Shown one piece after another: positions 54,201 through 61,168 of a stretch of DNA of 64,000 bases. The first letter of the stretch is position 1. Each line of letters opens with the position of its first letter. A model generated the notes under the pieces. It ran no database searches. It was not told the origin of the DNA and saw only the letters and a program-made list of their open reading frames with translations. Where the stretch lies: NCBI RefSeq assembly GCF_030848805.1, contig NC_092362.1, positions 22,267,020-22,331,019 on the forward strand. Reading direction: 5' to 3'. The position numbers and the translations under genes are program-made. The stretch comes from Temnothorax longispinosus (Eukaryota > Arthropoda > Insecta > Hymenoptera > Formicidae).

Positions 54201-55551
54201 AGCAGCCGCCAGAGCTCTAGACTCACCTGGTACCAATAGCACTCAGCAGCTTCTCGCTCAAGGAGCAGGTAATTAATTTATCACATTTTCGCGTTAATTG
54301 ACACAAAAGACACGATAAAAAGAGAATTTCAAGAATATCTTACGGTTAAATAAGATCTGAAATTAAGGTCTGAAATTCTTAAATATTATATTTGATCTAT
54401 TTAAAGTAGGTTAGATTAACTATGCAACAAGAAGAATCTTGAATTTAATTATTACTAAATTTACATATTTTAGATATTTTAAATTTTTAGTAATTTTATT
54501 TATGAGCATCTTTCGATTTACTGAAAAGAGGAAAATGGTTTTCTAAGTATTTTAAATTTGTTTTTTACAGCTTGTAACGTTTTGTATCTCTTTACAATTG
54601 ACACGGAGTCTTTGACTGGGCCACAGGCCATCAAGAAAGCTATCACCAATCTATTCGAGCAAAAACCTTTGCCGATCGCCACAATTGTTCACTTCAAAGT
54701 CTCCACGCAGGGCATTACTTTGACTGACAATGCAAGAAAGCTATTTTTCCGTCGACATTATCCCACAAATAACATAAGTTATTGCGGATTGGACACTGAA
54801 GAACGCACATGGGAATTCACCAGCGAAGATACTGGAAGACCACTTAGCGCTCAGTATGTTTTCAAATTTAAGTAAAATTCTTTTGAATTAAGAAATAAAA
54901 TTATACTAAAATAAATAAATTATACTAACAAAATTATTTAAATTTTTTCTGATTTGGATTATAATATATAATAATTGAAAAATTTTATTTTATTATATTT
55001 TTACTGTTAAATATTAAAGGATAAAATTTAAATCAATATCTTTGAGTCAAATAACAATTTGTTATTTTTACCATGTGTATCAAAATTTATTATTTGAACA
55101 CAAAACAGTATTATTTTAACTTTATTTGACTTTAGTTTAGTTAAATTAACGACTTATTGAGTAGGAGCAGTGGCGGTCTATAAGAATGATTAAAAATTAT
55201 TCAAATTGAGTATAATTTGACATTATGAATTTGACAGTGTATTTTATAATTTTATAAATATATGTAAAATAGAAAATTATAATTCTAAATCTTTCAAAAA
55301 TTGCGATAAATTATTTTAAGCATTGAAGAAATTCGATGATTTTATTATTTACCTTGAATTAAATTAATTTGTTTATCACTTCTCTTTTCAGTCGTTGCTT
55401 CGGCTTCGTGGCAAGGAAACCCGCTCATAAATCGGACAATCAGTGCCACGTGTTCGCCGAATTGGAACCAGAGCAACCTGCAACGGCAATCGTAAATTTC
55501 GTGAATAAAGTCATGATGGGAAGCTCCATCGCCAAGGCCAACATTGTTTAA
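153..55551 (+). CDS. by: Tensin (blistery orthologue), whole gene, 18-exon model
   Basis: Tensin is a cytoplasmic focal-adhesion scaffold that links integrin tails to actin. The model joins 153-212, 12570-12635, 19212-19433, 19696-19859, 20355-20504, 23244-23541, 24452-24689, 41652-41935, 42194-42810, 48113-48326, 48825-48959, 50218-50832, 51147-51481, 53006-53114, 53443-53626, 53903-54268, 54571-54853 and 55392-55551. Every junction is GT..AG and in phase, giving about 1,499 residues. Domains in order: PTEN-like phosphatase (about 60-220), C2 (about 221-370), disordered linker (about 400-1220), SH2 (from Trp1221, FVVRDS at 1243-1248) and PTB (about 1355-1495). The phosphatase loop reads HARGGKERLG, so the catalytic Cys is Ala and the enzyme should be inactive, as in other tensins. 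Exons from 19212 onward are secure by homology. The first two rest on splice sites and phase. The length resembles vertebrate tensins. Confidence 0.93.
213..12569 (+). other. Tensin intron 1 (proposed)
   Basis: About 12.4 kb of AT-rich sequence with many short chance ORFs but no recognisable protein domain on either strand. A GC- and CpG-rich block lies at about 9600-10340. A small perfect hairpin with 10-bp arms is at 6840-6865. I saw no RNA gene. Confidence 0.5.
9600..10340. other. CpG-rich block inside tensin intron 1
   Basis: This block is conspicuously GC- and CpG-rich against its AT-rich surroundings, with C-rich runs near 9897-9925 and donor-like GTGAGC at 10136. Several overlapping ORFs exist because stops are rare in GC-rich DNA, and none resembles a known protein. 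It could be an internal promoter or enhancer. This is inference from composition only. Confidence 0.3.
12570..12635 (+). CDS. by: Tensin 66-nt exon 2 (candidate cassette exon)
   Basis: A pyrimidine-rich acceptor (ccatttttgattacag) and a perfect donor GTAAGT bracket exactly 66 nt. Read in phase 0 it is open through all 22 codons (HNGGYESQPK..RSKQHQ). It therefore fits between exon 1 (phase 0) and the 19212 exon (phase 0), and skipping it also keeps the frame, so it may be alternatively spliced. The ATG inside it (12574) is in another frame that does not continue into tensin. Confidence 0.45.
17206..17609. mobile_element. Inverted-repeat element, about 404 bp
   Basis: Left arm 17206-17279 and right arm 17524-17609 are reverse complements of each other (shared core GGCTGAATCTTGGTAGCC, then an ATTATT-rich tract and GTGTGAATTTT). 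The right arm carries about 12 extra bases. The structure suggests a non-autonomous DNA element. The roughly 240-bp centre holds a tRNA-like block. There is no coding capacity, and target-site duplications were not resolved. Confidence 0.6.
17433..17505 (-). repeat. tRNA-like (SINE-type) block
   Basis: On the minus strand a near-consensus A box (TGCCTCAATGG) is followed about 45 nt later by a perfect B box, GGTTCGAACC (17444-17453). The T-stem pairs poorly and no acceptor stem is evident, so this looks like a tRNA-derived SINE head or a decayed tRNA rather than a working tRNA gene. Confidence 0.4.
19212..19433 (+). CDS. by: Tensin exon 3, start of PTEN-like domain
   Basis: Acceptor AG at 19210-19211, donor GTAAGA at 19434, 74 codons in phase 0. 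It encodes a Gly/Thr-rich lead, then ELCYVTERIIALWY and ADNYM, matching the start of the tensin phosphatase-like domain (vertebrate form: DLVYVTERIIA). The first in-frame ATG is at 19227. It could serve as a start if the upstream exons were not used. Confidence 0.88.
19434..19695 (+). other. Tensin intron 3
   Basis: A 262-bp AT-rich intron with GTAAGA donor and TTTCAG acceptor. Nothing else seen. Confidence 0.85.
19696..19859 (+). CDS. by: Tensin exon 4, phosphatase-like domain with WPD-loop remnant
   Basis: Starts IFNLSSPGRP, completing the tensin NY(L/M)xFNLS motif across the junction, and ends VVVLHA before GTGAGT. GWPQGLAP sits at the position of the tensin and PTP WPD loop, with Asp replaced by Gln. 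The last residues enter the P-loop. The exon leaves 2 nt of the next codon. Confidence 0.92.
19860..20354 (+). other. Tensin intron 4
   Basis: A 495-bp intron between GTGAGT and CTCTCTTCAG. No other feature seen. Confidence 0.85.
20355..20504 (+). CDS. by: Tensin exon 5, dead P-loop
   Basis: Completes the P-loop: His169-Ala170-Arg-Gly-Gly-Lys-Glu-Arg176. PTEN has HCKAGKGR here, so the nucleophilic Cys is Ala while the invariant Arg remains. It continues LGVAVSAYMNYSS and ALDRFAMRRFLDDKIG, closely matching tensin. Donor GTAACG at 20505. Confidence 0.93.
21665..21803. repeat. Duplicated intronic block, copy A
   Basis: Shares order and much sequence with copy B (22461-22598): TATCGCGCGTAnTACG near the left end, a cATC-rich middle, and GCATTCATAATGAnCGTAAT at the right end. 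The two copies are about 796 bp apart in the same orientation. Confidence 0.6.
22461..22598. repeat. Duplicated intronic block, copy B
   Basis: Second copy of the block at 21665-21803. It is diverged, particularly in the CAT/CGT-repeat middle, but conserved at both ends. No transposon termini are visible, so it is either an old local duplication or two insertions of one repeat. Confidence 0.6.
22632..22699. repeat. TTC/CTC microsatellite
   Basis: Imperfect (TTC)n run of about 68 bp with CTC interruptions. It yields meaningless poly-Leu and poly-Phe ORFs. Confidence 0.9.
23244..23541 (+). CDS. by: Tensin exon 6, end of phosphatase-like and start of C2 domain
   Basis: Encodes YIEYFSGLLSGSLRIS, then FLKVYEGLTPVYTSDLYSV and LRLRGDILVKCYHRVYS, the diagnostic start of the tensin-type C2 domain that binds phospholipid next to the phosphatase fold in PTEN and tensins. 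Acceptor TTTTCCAG, donor GTAAGA. It ends in phase 0 at the codon for Gln320. Confidence 0.95.
23542..24451 (+). other. Tensin intron 6
   Basis: A 910-bp AT-rich intron (GTAAGA..TCTCAG). Nothing else recognised. Confidence 0.85.
24452..24689 (+). CDS. by: Tensin exon 7, rest of C2 domain
   Basis: Begins FHTCVITENVVSFPRSELD, directly comparable to the vertebrate tensin FHTCAI strand, and ends with an acidic SDD before donor GTAAGT, in phase 1. It contains PPDSVVTLYFATD, the last C2 strand, followed by a Pro/His-rich turn. The Pro-rich insert differs from vertebrate tensin. Confidence 0.93.
31315..31731. repeat. Tandem array, three copies of a 150-bp unit
   Basis: Three adjacent copies begin at about 31315, 31465 and 31615. 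Shared landmarks are CAATTTAGTGACGGATGAAG and GATGAATTTAATTATTAAAA. Copy 3 lacks roughly 28 bases after GACGGATGAAG. The unit has no ORF. Confidence 0.85.
34888..34920 (+). CDS. by: Candidate 33-nt tensin microexon
   Basis: A strong acceptor (gttccacttcctcttag) and a consensus donor GTAAGT flank 33 nt. Both neighbours meet in phase 1, and the segment is open in that phase (ESLPFSLQAQG), so inclusion would add 11 residues without shifting frame. It has no homology support and could be chance. Confidence 0.2.
35497..35778. repeat. Two-copy tandem repeat, about 160-bp unit
   Basis: Two adjacent diverged copies share ATTGTTGAAACAAATTTT near the left and GCACTGATnnAGTnnCAT near the right, about 160 bp apart. 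AT-rich, no ORF. Confidence 0.75.
39159..39202. repeat. (AG)22 microsatellite
   Basis: Uninterrupted AG dinucleotide run. It explains the Ser/Leu and Arg/Glu repeats in the overlapping ORFs on both strands. Confidence 0.95.
41652..41935 (+). CDS. by: Tensin exon 8, post-C2 conserved linker
   Basis: Acceptor after tttctctccag, donor GTAACA, 95 codons once the split Glu codon is counted. It holds GPIDGSLYAVV and VSMDSGISS, comparable to PLDGSLYA and SSDSGNS of vertebrate tensins, and ends with DLDKLLHDMM. Pro-rich runs (PPPPSSSS, PPEPEPES) mark the start of the disordered linker. Confidence 0.93.
41982..42113. mobile_element. Palindromic foldback MITE, 132 bp
   Basis: Nearly the whole element is one inverted repeat: AAGCCCCTTGCACAATA at the left faces TATTGTGAAAGGGGCTT at the right, with (GCGATA/GCGACA)n arms meeting at a 6-nt centre. 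TAA flanks both sides (TAA|AGCCCC..GGGGCT|TAA), which suggests a Harbinger/Tourist-type 3-bp target duplication. It lies within the 258-bp intron 8, which is otherwise unremarkable. Confidence 0.85.
42194..42810 (+). CDS. by: Tensin exon 9, Ser/Tyr-rich linker
   Basis: 617 nt encoding residues 495-700, mostly Ser, Tyr, Arg and Pro, and probably disordered. Two related segments, TYSTLKDSYRSYG and SYSTLKNEYRD, look like an internal repeat and offer candidate Tyr phosphorylation sites. A more ordered-looking block APVVDFEDILGE precedes PISPLSPNTPDPPPEF. Donor GTAAGT, phase 2. Confidence 0.92.
42811..48112 (+). other. Tensin intron 9
   Basis: A 5.3-kb AT-rich intron containing the mariner-type miniature element at 42886-43108. 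Overlapping ORFs near 43300-43610 and 44900-45220 have no recognisable domain. No other gene seen. Confidence 0.8.
42886..43108. mobile_element. Mariner-type miniature element
   Basis: About 223 bp with terminal inverted repeats TTAGGTTGATTCATAAATAA and (reverse) TTTATGAATCAACCTAG, flanked by TA on both sides as expected for Tc1/mariner insertion. There is no transposase ORF, so it is a non-autonomous deletion derivative. Confidence 0.85.
48113..48326 (+). CDS. by: Tensin exon 10, conserved SWLRQQQ helix
   Basis: Starts with the last base of a split Gly codon, then LSWLRQQQLKLAARKDER, a predicted amphipathic helix in the middle of the linker. It ends with a DDDDD acidic run (SAVLDDDDDVW) and SGQ before GTAAGA. 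Phase 2 in, phase 0 out, consistent with both neighbours. Confidence 0.92.
48327..48824 (+). other. Tensin intron 10
   Basis: A 498-bp intron ending in a good tract, cctctacttccgcag. No other feature seen. Confidence 0.75.
48825..48959 (+). CDS. by: Tensin exon 11
   Basis: 45 codons in phase 0-0 encoding a basic Gly/Asn/Arg-rich stretch, then MNERPFVSVKRAYEYRKY. The donor is GTGAGT at 48960. The left border was chosen because the acceptor at 48822-48824 has a strong pyrimidine tract and preserves phase. An alternative AG sits nearer the ATG at 48894. Confidence 0.82.
48960..50217 (+). other. Tensin intron 11
   Basis: A 1.26-kb intron. The stretch at about 49350-49640 is compositionally more complex than its surroundings and may be the remnant of an unrecognised repeat. 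No ORF or RNA gene is supported. Confidence 0.7.
50218..50832 (+). CDS. by: Tensin exon 12, poly-Gln linker
   Basis: 205 codons in phase 0-0. It opens SPPTSPRSALAAAPPLG, continues through a CAG/CAA-encoded Q/H run (QQQQQHQQHQQQ), then QTISIQEYVTPSRN and PDPLVSLIQSLAEISP, and ends SPKAWQNCTQ before AGGTTTGT. The left border after ttgcattccag is the only AG downstream of the in-frame stop (50191-50193) that has a fair tract. Confidence 0.85.
50833..51146 (+). other. Tensin intron 12
   Basis: A 314-bp intron with a non-consensus GTTTGT donor and ttttacatag acceptor. No other feature seen. Confidence 0.75.
51147..51481 (+). CDS. by: Tensin exon 13, Asn-rich linker
   Basis: Encodes LHNDSASSWTERSVSPGS, then a VTFASDRTYVT segment, a poly-Asn stretch (NNNNN twice) and ERTIYIEERREASKETGLPP. 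It ends CGG with donor GTAAGT, phase 2. Ser/Thr-Pro motifs suggest a phosphorylated disordered region. Confidence 0.9.
51482..53005 (+). other. Tensin intron 13
   Basis: A 1.5-kb intron (GTAAGT..cttcttttacag), AT-rich, without other recognised features. Confidence 0.8.
53006..53114 (+). CDS. by: Tensin exon 14
   Basis: Encodes 36 residues, KDRPVSPVSESTMSQP..SRSPGTPTHVEFAQSPK, rich in Ser-Pro sites. Phase 2 in, phase 0 out. Donor GTAAGC. Confidence 0.9.
53115..53442 (+). other. Tensin intron 14
   Basis: A 328-bp AT-rich intron (GTAAGC..ggattttacag). Nothing else seen. Confidence 0.85.
53443..53626 (+). CDS. by: Tensin exon 15, start of SH2 domain
   Basis: A Ser-rich lead (SSPQVQYYSSRRSSVHS) runs into VRDTSRIWYKPNISREQ. 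The W-Y-K-P segment (Trp1221) begins the SH2 fold. The exon ends in phase 1 before GTAATT, and the interrupted Ala codon is completed by the next exon. Confidence 0.95.
53903..54268 (+). CDS. by: Tensin exon 16, SH2 core
   Basis: Carries the SH2 phosphotyrosine pocket FVVRDS (Arg1246), GAFGLALKV, LVRHFLIEP and the tensin-specific ending YQHSLMAMALPCQLLLPEPE. It should bind phosphotyrosine ligands, since the pocket Arg is intact. Acceptor ttttttttag. The preceding 276-bp intron (53627-53902) holds nothing else. Confidence 0.97.
54269..54570 (+). other. Tensin intron 16
   Basis: A 302-bp intron (GTAATT..ttttttacag). No other feature seen. Confidence 0.85.
54571..54853 (+). CDS. by: Tensin exon 17, PTB domain, first part
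   Basis: Encodes ACNVLYLFTIDTESLTGPQA, HFKVSTQGITLTDNARKLFF and NISYCGLDTEERTWEF, the core strands of the tensin PTB domain that binds beta-integrin NPxY tails in vertebrate tensins. Donor GTATGT, phase 2. Confidence 0.97.
54854..55391 (+). other. Tensin intron 17
   Basis: A 538-bp, very AT-rich intron (GTATGT..cttctcttttcag). Nothing else seen. Confidence 0.85.
55392..55551 (+). CDS. by: Tensin exon 18, end of PTB domain and stop
   Basis: Encodes RCFGFVARKPAHKSDNQCHV, FAELEPEQPA and the C-terminal helix IVNFVNKVMMG, and ends KANIV with stop TAA at 55549-55551. The split His codon joins CA from exon 17 with T here. Confidence 0.97.
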
Positions 55552-58150
55552 GAATTGCTACTCGCTCGCCAAAATCGCCAAGATTAACGGGCACAAACAT
55601 CATTGCGAATTCGTTAACGGTTTCGCCGTTTACGGTTGATACCGATCACATATCTTTAGCGCAAAAAAATGCAAAGTCCAATTAAGGGAAAAGCGACTGA
55701 GAAGTTGGGGATAACGGGACGAATGATCGATATAATCGATTAATGAAATTGTTATTCCGCTGACACGCGAGGAGGATCTTTCTAAAGGATTCGCTGAAAA
55801 TGGCTGCACGAATTAATCATTATCATTAACCGACTACTCGTAATAAGTCTTCGTGCATTTCGTAGCGTTGAATCAGTAGAACATTCATGTTACAAAACAG
55901 TAGGGACGATACAATTATCGATAACGCCGGGAAGAAGTCGAGAATCGCTCTCTTTGGAAGAGAACGAGGAGAACGAGAGGCGATACGTGAATCGATTCCA
56001 TCCTCGCGTCAATATGCAGTCAAGATAAGAAAGTTGTTGTTATGATTATCGTTACCGTTGTGATTTAACGTAGCGAATAGTAAAGATATAATGGATGGTC
56101 AAGAAGGGTAAGGTGGTCAAAATGACTGCATTGGAAAAATTTGGTATTTTGTAATAAAGTAATTTTATTTTATTTAAAAAAATTATAAAAGTATGACTAT
56201 TCTGCGTTCTTATTAATAACAAGAATAATTACAATTCAGCACATACTATTTACAATTTAGCAATTATTGAAGTATTTTTCAAATCTCCAAATGTGTTTCG
56301 ATGAAATATATTTAAATAATGTCGCTCTCTTCTCTCTCTTCGTGTGATTTAACACTTTTTGCAAGTTTTTTTTGCGGAATTTTAAAGTTTATGATTTCGC
56401 CACCTTCCCCCACTTATGATACGATCGATCAGCCGCACGCAAACTTACCGATAGCTCGTAGTCATAGTTGAACAGAATCAACCGTGCTCTTCGCGTGATC
56501 TACGAAGGGCATCGAACATTCGAAACGAGCGTATCTCGCGCGACACTGAGTGCGCTTTCGATTTCGGAAAGCATCTATACATTGCGCACGTATAAATATG
56601 CATACATTTACATATGCATAACATTGTTACACATACCACATACACGTAACTATCACACGAATGATAACAAAACCTGTGCTCGCGCTTTGATAACAGTATT
56701 AACTACATGATTTAATCTTCAAGAAACACTTTTTAATTCCGTTTTATTAAAAAAAATGTTATATTACAGAATTAAGAGTAAAATAAAAAAATTTATAGAA
56801 ATTGCATAATTATAAAATAATCGGAATCTATCATTACATTTTAATTTTTTATTTGAGAACTTTCGTTTTTAAAGAAACATCCATATAATATTTAAATAAC
56901 GAATAGGCCGTTAAATATTGCGCGAGCACATATAAATTCATATATTATCATGTTATACTTGAGACTCTCGAGTAATGTTTGACAGAGAATGTTACGTCGT
57001 TTGCAGAGTATATATTATACATATACACACGTACACGCACATAATAAAATTCCCGTGTCATGCTCCCTCGATGTATGAAAGAATGATGTTATAAATAACT
57101 GTAAATACACCACGAGACAATGTCGCCTTAAAAGAAGGAGACACCTTGTGAGAAACCGTCGCGAGATGAATGACAGTCCGCGACTTATGGAAGAAGCAAT
57201 GCTTCAGGATCAGCTCGAAAGTCACGCAGGTTGGGATGAATAATGCTACTTGAGGAGTATGCACGTAACGAGGCAGTATCGCGCGTATTCTTTCGGTAAA
57301 CCCATAGAATTCTTGCCATTTCGGGCTCGTGTGCCGTCGAGAGCGCTCACTCTCGCAGAGTACGTCTCGACGGGCACGACGATGAGCAGTCAATTATTAC
57401 GATCGAATCGATTATATTGTAATTACGACAATATGACGACGCGAGGGAACCGCCGCCGGTGTGTGCAGCAGCTGGGCTTTCTCTCGACGTCGTCGACTTC
57501 TTCGTCTACTTTCGCGGTCCCTTCTACTTTTGTCTTCCGAACGAAGGTCGGTTGAAGCTCTGGCGTTTCCTCTCTGCGAATTCCTCCACGATCGAGAGAG
57601 GGAGGATCCGTAGTTACGCAATGTGCTAGTCAAAATTCGTACTGTATATTCGATGATCAAGAAATAGGTTTACAGTGACCTTGGAAACCCTTTTCGGGTA
57701 TTATATGCCCTTCGATGGCGGCAAGCGCGAGGTATATCACTTCGCGCTAAGACTAGATGTAAAGTGAGTGTATTGTGTTTTTGTCCTGTGAATGATGGGC
57801 TCGAAACGACAACCTCGAAAACACGTAGAGACGATTGGGTGCCGCTGAAAGGATTAAGGGCCCGCTTGAGAGAACCGACCGTGTCTTTTTTTGCGTTCTT
57901 TCTTCTCTTCATCGTCCGTCTGCTCTTTCTTCTCCGTCTAGATTTCCTTTCGTACGCGCCCGAACCCGACTAACAGCGTAACATTAATTTAACATTCAGT
58001 CATTATAATAATTATTATTAATATTATTATACTTGTTTACGTTCTATTATACTCTGTGTACGTTTGCCCAATAATTGTACTATTGCGTGCCGCATGGGTA
58101 CGCGCGTATAGTTGTAACAACAATAAATCATATTCACAGCGTGTTTTGAT
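55552..58150 (+). other. by: Tensin 3' UTR
   Basis: Non-coding sequence after the tensin stop. AATAAA at 58122-58127, followed by a GT-rich stretch, is the best polyadenylation signal. An earlier AATAAA near 56153 could give a shorter 3' end. Short ORFs here are chance, and the GC-rich patch at 57250-57600 gives several on both strands. The exact end is inferred. Confidence 0.6.
58122..58127 (+). terminator. Candidate distal polyadenylation signal of tensin
   Basis: AATAAA with a downstream GTGTTTTG-type U/GU-rich stretch. The cleavage site is expected 10-30 nt downstream. Confidence 0.5.
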
Positions 58151-59582
58151 TTTAATATCTACCCTGATGTTTTAAGCCGCTCTTACAGATGCACAGAAAA
58201 AAAAGAACTGTCAAATCAAAACTTATATATTCAAATTAACACGTCATTGTTTCGTATATACGCAACAATCTATAAATTCTTATAAAAATTTTAACTTTTT
58301 TCTTCTTTATTGAACTATATAAATGACTTCACTCAACAAGTTATTTCAAGATTTCTACGTTGAAACTAAAGATATTTATAAATCAAGAATGTTGTTTTTT
58401 TCTGTGTACATATACAATTTACGTCAACTTTAATTATAAAGTAATAAGGAGTTATCAACTTATCACGTTGCACTTTAGGAAAAGTTTAATCTCGATTTTT
58501 ATCACACAATTAAAAGTTATGAGTTTTATTAATCTTATCGTTTTGTAATAAATTCTATTATTTTCTTTTAACGACTTATCTAGTGAATCATTATGAAGTA
58601 ATTCACAATAATTCATTATTTGTATATATTTCTTATCAATTATCGAGGTGTGAAAAACAGAAGAACTCCATATATTATATAGAAAGAAGTTAACTTTCTA
58701 ATAATAATAATATAATGTGCGTAATACTTTTCACACGTGCTCAGATGTTTAAACTTTAAACAGGTTGTTTTAACTAGAGTAATTGCATAAAGCCATTACG
58801 TATATAAAGTAGTGGATTTAATACATATAGTTACGGTTGTTTGAACACTGATATCGTGAAAACGTGTTTTGCTAACGGCAAACTTACTGACCTACTACTC
58901 ATCTCGCCATACCAAACAAATTCACCGGAATACGCATAGTTTGAAAGTTTTTCCTTATATTGTTCTATTATTTTGTTAATTGTTAATAAAAAGATTTAAA
59001 AAATTTTCTTTCTCTACATTAAATGCAAAAAAACCAAAATTAAATGATACGGTCTATACAAACTTTGAAAATAAAGTAATAAAAATTATTTTTTAGAAAA
59101 TAAAAAAGATTGACATTAATTTTAAATAGATTAATTTGAATTTGTAGCTTACATTATATACAAATCACTGTTATTTTATCAAATGTCTATTAAATTTGAA
59201 GTCTTTTCCTTTCAAAAGACCAATAATTAATACCAAAATAATGACACATAATACACGTTGAACATCAATTGAATGTCAGTTAATTACTATATACTTTTTC
59301 ACTGCTACCGCAAACCGCAACGTTATCAGAATCTATACGTTATATTGAATGATCAATCAAGCCGAATCAATGGAAATCACCGTAAGTCGACGTTCATAGA
59401 TGTAATCGACCTCTCAAACGCTTGACGCGCTTCGAATATCCCATCCATTAACCCCGAGGCCTCCGATCCGCTGCATGATTGAAGAACGAACGTCATCCAC
59501 AGCGACCACAGCGCAGAAATGAAATCCCGTAATCCAAGCCCGTGAGGCAGAACAGTGAAACCGTCGTGTTTCACATGCCCGT
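58151..59582. other. Intergenic region between tensin and the carboxypeptidase
   Basis: About 1.4 kb, strongly AT-rich. No ORF, RNA gene or transposon end is recognised. The right part presumably carries the carboxypeptidase promoter, but no convincing core element was identified. Confidence 0.5.
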
Positions 59583-59903
59583 ATGAACCAGCAACGTAGC
59601 AACTGGTTCCGGGTGCGGAGTGCCGGTTTGCCAGTCAACGAGGAACCTTCGAGACGATCGAGCATCATCCTGGCGCGATCGAAGCACACCATGTGTGCCG
59701 GCGTCGAGTCGATCTTGTGCGTGATCCTCGGGGTTTCGGGAATCCTCATGTCGCATTTGGCGAACAGCAATCCGTATCGCGGTAATTACACGGTGACACG
59801 TCCACAATATGACCGCTCGGAGAACAAGATATTCAAGGAAGATAAAGTTCTGGATGAGGAAAGTGGGTTGGTGTCGTTAATGAATGATCAAGAATTTGAA
59901 TAA
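59583..59903 (+). CDS. Putative first exon of the M14 carboxypeptidase (signal peptide)
   Basis: A 106-codon ORF. From the internal ATG at 59691 it reads like a signal peptide: MCAGVES, a hydrophobic core ILCVILGVSGILM, and a small-residue cleavage region LANS, followed by NPYRGNYT. The next certain exon (61169) enters in phase 0, so the exon could end at ACG|GTGACA (59792), a weak donor. Alternatively the ORF runs to TAA at 59901 and is a separate small secreted or membrane protein, as AATAAA overlaps its stop. Assignment to the carboxypeptidase is inference from position and the missing signal peptide. Confidence 0.45.
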   Translation: MNQQRSNWFRVRSAGLPVNEEPSRRSSIILARSKHTMCAGVESILCVILGVSGILMSHLANSNPYRGNYTVTRPQYDRSENKIFKEDKVLDEESGLVSLMNDQEFE

Positions 59904-59959
59904 AGTTGTTAATTGAGTTAGTTTTTATAATATTTTAAGAAAAGATTTTCAAAGACTAA

Positions 59960-60102
59960 GTTTCAGTCTACAATAGATGTTTTAAGCCTTAAGCCCTAAG
60001 AAATTGACCAATCACAGTCAATTATTCTCCTCAAATTCAACTGTGATTGAACAATTTCTTAAGGCTTAGGGCTTAAAACACCTATTTGTAGACCGGGATG
60101 AC
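59960..60102. mobile_element. Palindromic MITE, copy 1 (143 bp)
   Basis: Termini GTCTACAATAGATGTTTTAAG and, inverted, GTCTACAAATAGGTGTTTTAA enclose mirrored CTTAAG/CCTAAG and CAATCACAGT blocks. The element is flanked by TAA on both sides. It has no ORF and is the same family as 60620-60736, probably Harbinger/Tourist-like. Confidence 0.8.
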
Positions 60103-60619
60103 TAACTAGACAGAGATTATTAGAAAAGTCAAACAGTTAAATAAATCGATATACTATGTTGTTCTTAAGTGATAAGTGTATTTTAATATGATTTTTGAGA
60201 GGTAATTAACAGGAATCCTGAATAAAAAAAGTTTAAGTTGATATTTATTTAAAAGTTCTCTTTCTGTCTCTCTCTAAAACACTTAAACCTTTTAAAGAGA
60301 GAAAGAGAAGGAGAGAATTAAAGTTTATATTAATGTTTATTGAATTCTACAAAAGATTGCAATAAATATTGCAAATTGAAATTAATTATAAGTTCTTACG
60401 TAAGAAAATATGTGATTATTGTCATTTTCCATATTTAATTCAATTATTGCAACTTCTATTCATTAATTCTTATATATTGCTATTGCTAAGTAACACTTAA
60501 ATATGTTAATTAAGATGCGCCTTTTCATTTTCATTCACTACATACGTTTTATCCATTCTAAATTTTTTCTACAGAATTTTTTTCTTATATAGAGCGTTTT
60601 TCTAAGAGAGTTTTCCTAA

Positions 60620-60736
60620 GTCCCGATCTACAATAGATATTTTAAGCCTTAAAGCCTTAAGAAATTGTTCAATCACAGTTGTATTTGAGGAGAATAATTG
60701 ACTGTGATTGGTTAATTTCTTAGGGTAGATGGGGAC
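60620..60736. mobile_element. Palindromic MITE, copy 2 (117 bp)
   Basis: Starts GTCCCGATCTACAATAG and ends GTAGATGGGGAC, flanked by TAA. The central stretch (60690-60710) matches copy 1 in reverse complement, and the right arm has lost the TTAAAACACCTATTTG part. Both copies lie in the probable first intron of the carboxypeptidase gene. Confidence 0.8.
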
Positions 60737-61168
60737 TAACAGAAAGTAGATCATAAGTATGTTAATTATGAAGAAATGTTTTGCTGAAGTAATTAATGGT
60801 GAAACTACAATGCGTTTTTTACGCGATCACGCGAATGCGAATGGCGCTCTTGGCAGTCAGAAAACACGTGGCACGAACGTCAAGACGCCGTTAAGCATTT
60901 TTGTAAATCTTCATAAATTCAAAGTATTCTTATAATATTTGGAATTTATTATAACATTCATAATAAACACAATAATTATTTTTAAATTATAAAACTTAAA
61001 AACTTTTTAAACTTTACATTTACAAAGATTTACAAAGTGATATTATATGTTTTTTTCGTAATTTAAACAATGCCTCGAAATATTTTAACATAATTAATAT
61101 AAAAAACATTAAAGAATACTTTTTACAGCATAAAAAGTTAGAAGTAATAATCGACATATAGTTTGCAG

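Noticed and set aside
59414..59807. Overlapping minus-strand ORFs opposite the putative signal-peptide exon
   Set aside because: They lack recognisable motifs. The plus strand shows a credible signal peptide and lies in line with the carboxypeptidase exons.
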